Positions 55,293-64,000 of a stretch of 64,000 nt of DNA are shown piece by piece. The stretch lies in NCBI GenBank assembly GCA_018292915.2, contig JACVVK020000491.1, positions 407,033 through 471,032 on the forward strand. The letters are read 5' to 3'. This stretch comes from Batillaria attramentaria. Lineage: Eukaryota; Mollusca; Gastropoda; Batillariidae. The notes under the pieces were generated by a model, which saw only the letters and a program-made list of their open reading frames with translations, did not search any database and was not told the DNA's origin. A program made the translations under genes and the position numbers. Each line of letters starts with the position of its first letter. Position 1 is the first letter of the stretch.

Positions 55293-58200
55293 CTGCAAGC
55301 AAAGTGGTGAAAACAAATTACTGATCATACTCTAAATCAACAAACAAAACAATTTTAAAACAACACTCAAGAACAGCTAAAGTCTTTATGATTTTCCTGT
55401 GACTTTGACCTTAGGAGACCAACCAAAGTGGAGACATTGTTACCAACCACCATTTTGCAAAGATCAATTTATCAAACTTTCCACTGATTCTGTGAAAACG
55501 CAATTTCTGATCGCCACTGCCCTGAATTCTGATAGAAGATCCCTGCAGATTCGCAACTGTTAAAAAAAAAAAAAAAAAAAAACGGTGAAGAGCTTACTGC
55601 GAGTTCAGTCGGCGCCCATGGTTCCACACACGTCCAAAGGATGGCAACCATTCTGCTGCCGTCTCTGCCTTGTGGTTAAACTTCGCCCCTACTCGGCCTG
55701 CTGGCAATTTACGCTTCTTTTCTCGCTCCACTGCACAACAAAAACATGAAGGAATTAACACAAATACTGCCATGCATCAAGCAGAGAACTATTTGGCAAA
55801 ATTAATAAATCAAACATACTAAACCATTGCACTTTCTGTTTGGGCAGCAAAACTGTGTGAAAACGCCCCCCCCCCCCAAAAAAAAAATAATAATAATAAT
55901 AATAATTTAACAACAAAGTTTCTCCTCCTGGAATCAATCAGATCTCACAGTGTTTGCGAAACTCTTCCATTGTAGGACCAATCTCGCCACTGCCATCATC
56001 GGCCTCATCAAGCAGCCATGGAGGGGTCGCTCTTGTGAAAACGTTCCCCACTGACTCATCCCCATCTTCTTCCTGGAAATAAAATTTTTATATAATTTTT
56101 TTTTTTTTTTAAATACATGCAGCTGCATCAAGTAGACACTTAAATGGGCTAATTCCATCTTTGCTAAGACAGCTTATGTTTTAGAACAGTTTCGCTCGTG
56201 AGTGCACCTGTACACTCCAAATACTCCATGTTGATGATTAGTACAACTTCTAATGCGATACAATGTTGTTTACACTTTGTGTGAGCAGTCAAACACTGAA
56301 ATTCTACGACTGTTGTTTCGCTACTGGAGCGCTCAAGAGTGGTTGCCATGTTATCGAGTACGCTTCTGTTGGCTCAGTGCCAGCATCACAGACTCTTGTC
56401 ACTGTCCAGGTGTCTTAAGTGGTGTGATGGTAGATACCATGAAAACGGCCCTTAACAATCTGTAAGCACAAGAATGGTAGCATTAGTCCCTTTAAGATAA
56501 GTAAGACTAGACAACTTCAACAGAGTTCTTCAATCTTGAACACAATAAACCCCCTGCAAACTGGCATGCTATGGCTTAAGTTTACTGTTAGTGTTAAACG
56601 TCCTCTTACCAGACCTGCCTACCCACCAAACATGACATGAGTAGTGCCAAAAACCAAACGAGTAGTTTCTTGGCCAAATGAGTAGTCGTAACGTATGCCA
56701 ACCAAAATGTGCCAGCTTGTTGCGCTACAAATCAACTATTCTATTCTTTGGCTTGTTTGATTCGACTGGTTACAGTGTACTACCATAGTATCTCAGTATG
56801 TGGGGGTTTTTTGGTGTGTGTTTTTTTTTTAGCCAAATTTCTTCCTACCCGGGTATTTATGCATCGTTAAACTTTGAATGAGGCTCGTTCAAAAAGCTGG
56901 ATCGGCGCGAGCAAAAGTTCAGATCGGATTTGACGAAATGCTATCCGCTAAATTACGTAAATTTAGGAAAAAAAATTGTGTAGTGGGGCAATTAAATGCA
57001 TAGTTGCATAGTAAGCCCCCAAATTACTCAGTTTTCTATGATCAATGTGTAGTGTAGGCAGGTCTGTCTTACCCGCCTCTTCAAGTGCAAACTGCTCTCT
57101 AACCAATCTCCTATATGCTGAATTTCAATAAGATCTGGCTTTAACATGTGAACATATCTATGCACACAGACCAGAAGAATCTTCTGGTCTGTGTGCACAG
57201 ATGCGTTCACACGTTAATTCAAGAATCTTAAGCAATGAAAGCAAATACCATTGAACCGGTCATAAGCAAGAGCTAGAAAATACATATTCAACATGACAAC
57301 AATCACCATACCTCTGGGCGTATAATGCAGGTGAGCCCCTCTCCGTAAGCTGCCACTGTCCACTTCCCTCTGAGTTCAGCAGGATCCGCAGCACCTTGAA
57401 GACTCTGACCAGCATCTCCCAGCTTCTTCTTGCTAACGCCCTCAACACTGCCATATGTCTGCTTCACATGCTATAAAATTCAGGAAAAGTGACCAACAAT
57501 TTGCAGGACATTGGGTCACAGACAACAATGCCCTCTGTGCTTCGCCGTGTAAGCAAAGATCAGAACTGGCCAAGGACAGAAAAGGGAATAGGGACATGCG
57601 CCTGCAGACGTGCCCCTCTAGGGGAAAAAACAGAGAATTGTGGTGCAGTCTAGTGTTCAGCTGAAATATAGTTTGAATCAAATGCACTTCTGACTTTTGG
57701 TAAGTAAAGACCTAGAAGACTGGTACAGTATCCCAGTACCAACACTGTTGAAGATACCAAGCACCTGGATTGACAAGTAAATATCTGATAGTCCCTCACA
57801 GGTGGGAACTTGTCTGAGTGGAAGATAAACCATTTAATCACGCATAACTGTGAGAACTGGTACACTGAAGCACAAAATTAATATGACAGAGCTGATATAA
57901 ACTGTATGGGTAGATGCACCGTTTCTGTAGGTGCACGAACCGGTAAAAACGAAGCAGCACTTTTGAAAAAGACAAACAAAAAGCTGTTCATACAGGGGTG
58001 CAAGTGGGAAAGGCTTCCCAATCCGGAAAATCCCAATCTGGGAAATCAAACACAAAAGCGCTCAAACCAGGTCTTGGCGGAATCGTCTTTGCAGCAAAAA
58101 GACGATTCTTTACCAAGGGAGAGAACTCTGTGTCTCACGTCATACCTTACACATGGTGTTCTACTCTTGGCTGTCATCCTATAATCCAGAACTTAAATGT

Positions 58201-61200
58201 TGCTAGCTGATTTTGCCAATCCAGGAAATTCAATATTTTCTAGTTCTCAATTCGAAAAATTCAATTGTCTAAGGTCCTCAATCCAGAAAATTGAATTGTG
58301 CAAAGTTCTCAATGCAGTAATCCTGAGTGTTCAAGAAAACTGGCACCTAAATCAAACATCTTAACCTTAAACAAGTTTCACTAGTCGAAGCCTTCATTTT
58401 GACAGCGAAGTCTCACATGCACTCTCTCATGCATTGTACCTAACTCAACGGTGCATCTACCCATACAGTTTGTATCAAGAGTAGCAGTTTCCAAACTTGT
58501 ACAAACTCAAAGGTGTATCTTGACAGCCACCCCCACATCTGATCCACAATGGATCATGACAGTATCCTTTGTATTGGTGTTATATGTGCTGTGCATATAA
58601 CACCAATGGTGCATCAGTCACTTGTTGTAAATCTCAACTGTACGACTGGACAAAGTGAAAAAAACAAAATCTCTCATCAAATTCAACCAGGATACAGTGC
58701 AAACTTTGTTGCCAGGCAACACACCTGTTCCCTCATTCCCATCCACGTGATGAATTGACGTCTCCTGCCAGCTTCCCAGATTCTTGCTGCCTCCTGTTAA
58801 AATGGATTTTAAAAAAATAAAATAAAATAAACATGTGGGAAGTCTCCACAAGCCAAGATTGCTACAGAAATTGCTTACAAAGGTCTTTTCTAATGCTACT
58901 GCAACATAGTCTCCAAGAGAACCCCTTTTTCCCTATACCCAAAATCATTAAATGAACCTGAAAAAAGGCCTTTATCACAGACGCCACTTTTTTCATTCTG
59001 GAAAAGGTAGTCCCTTATATTTAAGGGGGAATAGTGTATTGTGAAATTCAAAGAAAGAAAAAAGTCAATTTTATACCAGACTGCCTTTACCCCCCCCCCC
59101 CCCCCCAAAAAAAAAACAACAAAAAAAACAAAAACCTAGGCCTATTGCCCTATCACAATTAATTTAAACGACGACAATAAAGATTTCACACTCCATTAAG
59201 ACCTATCACTTTCTATAACTTGGTTGTGGTCCAGATGCAAGCATAGAGCACGTGCCAAATCTGCTGAAGTACTGCAGCAGGGAATTAGCATAATAGCAAG
59301 TTTAGTTACAACACGTGCTAAGTAACATACACACCTGTGTTATTCTCTCTTTCAGTTTTGCCTGGTAGTCAGCTACTGCCTGCACACTTTGCACCAGATA
59401 CCTGAGAAAAGAAAGAACGTCACCACCACACAGTCTGATACACCCTACGAGTACGATGTACAATTTGGTGTGGGAAGGGGGAGGGATTCCAAGATGCCTA
59501 ACATGACCTCGACTTTCATCATTCCTCTTCAGGACACTACCTCTCACCAATTAGCGCTACATGTCCACGTTGGACACTAGTCCTAGTCTCATTTTCAGAA
59601 TGTCAGATTACTGTCTTACAAAGGCACACGTCAGATCATTTCTGCGCCACAGTGAACAATATTCAGGACATATGTCCTACACTTTTAACCTTCCAGCTAC
59701 GTCACTAAAAAACTTCTTAGTCCTACATCGCGTGAAACAACTTACCCATGGTTTTTAAATAGGTAATTTTCGACTTATTCCTAGTCCTACGTCGTGGGAA
59801 ACAAATTACCAATGGTTTTTATATAGGCAGATTGCAGCTTATTCCTAGTCCTACATCGTGGGAAACAAATTACCCATGGTTTTTATATAGGCAATTCACA
59901 ACTTATTCTTTAATTACTCTGCTAATTACAAGTTAAACAACACAATTTTTGGCATGAACATAGTCAAACCATTTATTGACAAAGTCATGAAATTTCAAAG
60001 GTGTGACATAAATATTGACCGAGATACGATCATCTAAAGCAATGTGTGTGCAACTTTTTACCCACGACGTCGTCCGAAGGTTAATATTGTCAGCCATGAC
60101 ATTTTGTCTGATTACAGTTCCTATGGACATGAACTGCTGGTCCACCATCAACCAAAATCTGGCTGGAAAAAAAAGGGCGGAAAAAAAAAAACACCAGCTG
60201 ATGTCCTAGTTCTCCACACACACTGAACTTCACTAACAGTTACACTTTACCTAAATGCATCAAAGGCTACAACACAGAACTTTTCACCTGAAAGCAATCA
60301 ACACTACAAACCTGTTGTGATCTTCATTAGTGATAACAAACTCCGGCTTGCGACTGACTGGTATAATGTTCTCCCAGAAAAACTCTGCCATCTTCTGATT
60401 GTGTTCCTTGCTGAAAAAAAAATTGAATATAAACACCATCAAATAAGATTACAGCGTACTTTAAAAAGTTGACCTTATATAAAAGGATCATGTATACCAG
60501 ATGAGGCAATAGATGTTTTACTAAATACTAGTACTGATGGTAGTAGGTACCCACTATTCACTGAATCACTACCACTAACATTATGGTTTTAGTATTTTAT
60601 ACAGTAACAATGCACTACAAATATATATATGTACAACTAATACTATAAATTATAATCTCCAGGCCTTGATCAATTAAAGTTTAACCCATTCATGACTGTG
60701 ATGATGAAACTGCACGGTACAACTGTCACTACAAGTCACATGTTACTCTTAGATAAGAAAAGATAGATATCTATAAAAGTACATGTACTTTATTGATCCC
60801 CCGTGGGGAAATTACATATATTATCTGCTCAATATGTGACAACACAATGCTGTTACCTGTAGCAATAACGCTCCTGTCAAATGTTTATGTCGAAATTTTG
60901 AGTCAACTTCAGAGCAGTTTCCTCTACTAAGTACTTTAAAAAAAAAGAGTCTCCCAGCACCCTTTGAACATACCGAAACCCAAAAACAACAACCAAGAGA
61001 AAAAAACACTTCAAAGACAAACCTGCTGGCATGTTCAATAAGACCACCACAGACAAGAGTGCAGTTCTCTTGCTCCTTGTGTTTTTTCACCTCTCGTTGA
61101 CAGAAATAGCACCAGAATTCTGCATCCACCTCCCAGCCATGTGGCTGTACCAATGGTGGTGACATGGCTGCCCTGCCTTCCGAGATCTGACAGAAGGAAG

Positions 61201-61870
61201 CAGAAAACTGAAATCATGTAGGTTAGTTAATAAACAAAATGTGATCCAGAGATTGCACCCACACTTGTATAACTTTGTAAATTTACGGCACTCAAATAAA
61301 TATATATATATATATATTCAAGTGTACCTCTAGCTACAGATGCCTAAAATCCTACTTATTAAGCCTCACATTTCGAGTTACGCAAAAGAGACGGCTTACA
61401 GGCATCATCAGGTATTAATATAACTCGATCTTGTAGAATTGGGTTTACAATGAGGACTATGAACCCCCGCTGACAGCAGCACAAATTCCAGAGGCGCGGC
61501 AAAGCCAAAGAAATCATCACATGTACATTTATTAGACTACCTAAATATCACTTCATTTATCATTACGAACAACTGCACTTAGTAATTAACAGCCTGCATA
61601 ATTTCGGTGATGCGATGGGCAGCCAAAGTAAAACTGAAATTAGTGAAAGTGAGCCTTTGCTCCAAGACTTAGTGGAGTACCCCCATGTGCCCCTTTACGC
61701 GTACAGGCTGCGAGATATTACTTCGGCAATACCTTTTTACTAAACTTGGTAAGGACATTTTGAAGGACTGTCTGGTGTCTGCTGGAGTAGATATGTTTCT
61801 TCTTCTTCTGCTTATGGCTGGTTCTACACAGTGGACAATACCGAAACTGGACAAACGAAGTCGACATCAT
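54590..61870 (-). CDS. CENATAC: CENATAC (CCDC84), centrosomal AT-AC splicing factor, complete
   Basis: Minus-strand exons: 61733-61870, 61023-61186, 60312-60410, 59335-59401, 58725-58793, 57312-57470, 55949-56072, 55598-55730, 54590-55292. Phases all join, giving 551 aa. The N-terminus has a zinc finger (CPLC, then H...H in IYSSRHQ, residues about 12-32). A second finger is at about 70-105 ([28 protein letters not shown]). Later conserved motifs are [26 protein letters not shown] and [14 protein letters not shown], all diagnostic of CCDC84. In vertebrates it binds TXNL4B and is needed for splicing of minor introns, especially AT-AN ones. Vertebrate proteins are about 330 aa; here the last exon adds a 234-residue extension rich in S, P, T and Y with no known domain. 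Start: two ATGs in tandem (61870, 61867). Confidence 0.93.
55860..55910. repeat. Poly-C/poly-A and (AAT)n tract
   Basis: Low-complexity tract in the CENATAC intron 55731-55948. Another poly-A lies at 55562-55582. Confidence 0.9.
56073..57311 (-). other. CENATAC intron with one strong palindrome
   Basis: The 1.2-kb intron between exons 57312-57470 and 55949-56072. No transposon is recognised; 57141-57217 is a near-perfect palindrome described separately. Confidence 0.7.
57141..57217. repeat. Near-perfect palindrome, one-base centre
   Basis: tgcacacagaccagaaga (57161-57178) and tcttctggtctgtgtgca (57180-57197) pair perfectly around a single A at 57179. Pairing extends outward with few mismatches through gaacatatct / agatgcgttc and ttaacatgtg / cacacgttaa. 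An RNA of either strand would fold into a long hairpin with almost no loop. Confidence 0.9.
57892..58478. mobile_element. Inverted-repeat element containing a nested family A transposon
   Basis: Perfect inverted repeats of 23 bp (57899-57921 and 58449-58471; core actgtatgggtagatgcacc), extending with one or two mismatches to about 32 bp. Inside lies family A (57993-58347). It is not known whether the outer repeats are transposon ends or a foldback. It lies in the CENATAC intron 57471-58724. Confidence 0.7.
57993..58347. mobile_element. Family A DNA element, second copy
   Basis: Begins caggggtgcaagtgggaaa and ends aaaactggcacct, with the last bases of the right terminus lost. It shares ataatccagaa, gttgctagctgattttgcca and atccaggaaatt with 1843-2153. 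Confidence 0.75.
58573..58607. repeat. Short perfect hairpin
   Basis: attggtgttatatg and catataacaccaat, 14-bp perfect arms around a 7-base loop. It lies just right of the inverted-repeat element, in the same CENATAC intron. Confidence 0.85.
59718..59909. repeat. Tandem repeat, three 64-bp units
   Basis: Units starting tagtcctac at 59718, 59782 and 59846, exactly 64 apart. Each has cgtgggaaacaaattacc-like sequence and ccatggtttttatatagg. It lies in the CENATAC intron 59402-60311. To its left, 59640-59690 has a ggacatatgtcc motif like family E. Confidence 0.9.
60785..60825. repeat. LINE-like 3' tail hairpin
   Basis: tgtactttattgatcccc, cg, tggggaaattac: the same hairpin type as at 8943. It lies in the CENATAC intron 60411-61022. 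Confidence 0.5.
61297..61319. repeat. (TA)n microsatellite
   Basis: TA run in the CENATAC first intron 61187-61732. Nothing else was recognised in this intron. Confidence 0.9.
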
Positions 61871-62163
61871 GCCTTTCACAATCTGGCCAATATAAATTTT
61901 CGGTCGGAAGAAAAGTCAAATAAAATAAGCCTAAAAATATTTTAACAAACAATTTCAATGTATGCTTTGAAATAAAACAAATAAAATGAAACAATATCAC
62001 TGTAAATTTTGTTCTGCTTTTGAAAGTTTGACTACATTTATTTTTAATGGGCGAAGTGTGATTTCCGTGCTATGTTTTTAAACTAGACCGGAAGTACTTC
62101 AGCTCCCGAAGTCTGCGAAGCGAAAACATCAACATTTTTAGGAAGGAGGTTGGATAATCGAGG
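61871..62163. promoter_or_regulatory. Shared promoter of CENATAC (-) and GPS2 (+), with GPS2 5' UTR exon
   Basis: An ETS-type ccggaagt at 62088-62095 is typical of TATA-less housekeeping promoters. A probable noncoding GPS2 first exon ends gaggttggataatcgag before a gtaatg donor at about 62163. CENATAC transcription should start left of this. The start points are inferred. Confidence 0.5.
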
Positions 62164-62666
62164 TAATGTTGGGATAAATCGCATCTGATTTGAAAACGAT
62201 TTCATATTAATTTTGGATTCGTTTATAGACTATATATTTTTAACTCCATTCTTAGCCAGGCGTCTGGCTGTCTCTTACAGCGCGCCTCTGTACGTCAGCC
62301 GATAGTGGTACCCTAAACCAGCTATCACTGAATCAATTTGACTGAAGAAAGAATACTTTATTTATCCCTGTGGCGCTTTTGTTGCTATTATTCCTTCATG
62401 TTCTCAGGAACTGATCAGCATGTTTGTGTATAAGTATAGACAGATCGCTCTCCTTTGTGACATCTTTAACAGCAGATTGCATCACCCTCATCATCTCGTC
62501 TGAGAAGACCGTGAATATTCTGATCATTCTATTAGATTATCATAAGATTATGTACGTCTTGTATCATTTTCACCAGGACAAGTCTTAGTTAACACAGACA
62601 CCAGCTGCCCTGCTTGAAAAGTTAATTGGTGGAAGCTGTCAAAACTGCAGCACGCCAGCAGTCAAC

Positions 62667-64000
62667 ATGCCTGCCCTGATCGAACGTCCGAAAATGACAC
62701 GCACCATGTATGAGGCACTGAAACGCCACATAATGAATGAGCGTGCAAAGATAAAGCAAGGTCAGTTTGCTCAATTGTTTGGAAGAATGGGAAGTGTGTG
62801 TGTGTTTGATGCATAGTCGTTTTCCTGGAAAAAGCAGTCCACACTGTATAACCCCAGACAAACAAATGTACACTTATTCACTGTCTTGAACACGTGCGAC
62901 AAATGGCATGTAATGTTGGGGAAATCAAATGGTTAGTTACAAACTTACATCAGTTGTGAGTGTGACTTGTGATTGCCTCTCTCTGCAAGTGGATTTTGTT
63001 TTTACGTGGTTTTCAGCAGGGCCTTGCTGTTTTACGTTTACTATAAATTTGCATTTTGGTCACTGCCAGTGTTCCTCATAGCTTTCAAAACTGAGGGTCA
63101 CTTTGACCATCTCTGTCAAACTCAGAGGGTCATTTTGTAAAATCAGTCACATACAGCCTCAGAATCTCTGCATCGGATTCTGAAATCTCTGCGTAAATGA
63201 CGCACACATTATAATTAATATGGGACACTGAGTGCTAGTAGATTTATTTCCTCTGCTGTGACATTGTGGGTATTTTGATCGAATCATTAGCAATTACAGC
63301 ACACAGGTATGTTATGTTTCCTGCCATGCGTTACTCAGTTACCATAGTTATGACATTTTTGTGCTGTTTTGATGTGAAGGTGGACCATAGTTTCCTGACC
63401 TGCATATAATTTTTAAAGTTCTGTTTTACTCAATCAGAGCAAGAGCAGGATGCCCTGATCGAACGCATTAGGAAGGAAAGAGAGCAACGGAAAAAGAAAG
63501 AAGAGGAAGAGGCTTTGACCCTTGAACAAACAAAAGAGCAGGTATATAAGTAATAATAATATGTGTTTGTGTGTGTACTATGCAGCAAGGTTTTGTTTGT
63601 TGGGGGGGTGGGGGTAATTTTTTTCTTTGAAATGGAATGCACTGTTTCAGGGTTTTTCAGTGGCTTTGTCTTCAGACATAAAGTTAGACTGATAGCTCCT
63701 TGTTGTCGTTCGTCTCTTGGTCACACTGGAAGTTCAGTTCTGAGTGTGAAGTCTGCTGTCCTCTCCAGCTCCCGCTGGGGGCCGTACAGTTTGGTGCGTA
63801 GAGGCGTTTCCTCTGATAGCTCGTCACTTGGTTTTCTTCGTCCACATGTTCTGATTATATTACAAGGAATGCCCTGTTACTCTGTTTGTCCTGATTTCTG
63901 ACGTGCAATAATTGTAATGTATCTTTTTTCCAATAGCTGGCACAGTTGGAACGGAAGCTGGAACAGCTGCGTCAGGAAAAACACCAGCTCTTCCTTCAGC
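62667..64000 (+). CDS. GPS2: GPS2, G protein pathway suppressor 2 (5' part; continues beyond right edge)
   Basis: Coding exons 62667-62760, 63438-63541, 63937-64000 (continuing). Phases join (1, 0). The start MPALIERPKMTRTMYEALKR and then HIMNERAKIKQ match the conserved GPS2 N-terminus. The following charged coiled coil (ERIRKEREQRKKKEEEEALT; LAQLERKLEQLRQEKHQLFL) also matches, including the KEQ-L and EKHQLFLQ signature. GPS2 is a core subunit of the NCoR/SMRT-HDAC3 corepressor; this N-terminal coiled coil is the part that binds SMRT and TBL1. An acceptor-like actgcag lies just upstream at 62650, so the start codon is in the second exon. It is head to head with CENATAC. The C-terminal half is outside the window. 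Confidence 0.9.

Noticed and set aside
1..64000. CRISPR arrays, phage or bacterial defence systems, operons
   Set aside because: Intron-containing animal genes throughout; direct repeats seen are micro- or minisatellites or transposons.

Overview
This is a gene-dense piece of an animal nuclear genome. All genes are split by spliceosomal GT-AG introns, and the introns hold long (CA/GT)n tracts, tRNA-derived SINEs, short inverted-repeat DNA transposons and broken LINE tails. The protein sequences and repeat style suggest a lophotrochozoan, probably a mollusc, but this is inference. There are no bacterial features, CRISPR arrays or free-standing tRNA/rRNA genes.

Layout, left to right. (1) 157-4756, minus: 5' part of SRPRA (signal recognition particle receptor alpha), five coding exons, running off the left edge. 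(2) 5042-31351, plus: complete URB2 (60S ribosome biogenesis, Urb2/Npa2 family), 29 or 30 coding exons whose phases all join; the 3' UTR ends near 32170. (3) 38577-52218, minus: POU2F-type (Oct1/Oct2) POU-homeodomain factor with a glutamine-rich N-terminal half. (4) about 52242-53384, plus: an unrecognised candidate gene starting 24 bp from the POU2F start codon. (5) 54590-61870, minus: complete CENATAC (CCDC84, minor-spliceosome factor), nine exons, 551 codons, with a C-terminal extension relative to the vertebrate protein. (6) about 62090-64000, plus: 5' part of GPS2 (NCoR/SMRT corepressor subunit), running off the right edge.

Three gene pairs are head to head and look like shared promoters: SRPRA/URB2, POU2F/candidate gene and CENATAC/GPS2. 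The genes do not form one pathway; they are mostly housekeeping functions (ER targeting, ribosome assembly, splicing, transcription). No unknown multi-gene system is evident.

The most interesting points: one U12-type intron in URB2, in the same window as the minor-spliceosome gene CENATAC; tandem copies of the SRPRA exon 2 end with its splice donor inside the next intron; a reading-frame problem in POU2F exon 5; several non-autonomous DNA transposon families with CAG...CTG ends and mostly 6-bp target duplications, including nested insertions; a long-armed inverted-repeat element inside a LINE tail with a 9-bp duplication; a solo LTR that split a CA repeat; and octamer motifs in the large POU2F intron.
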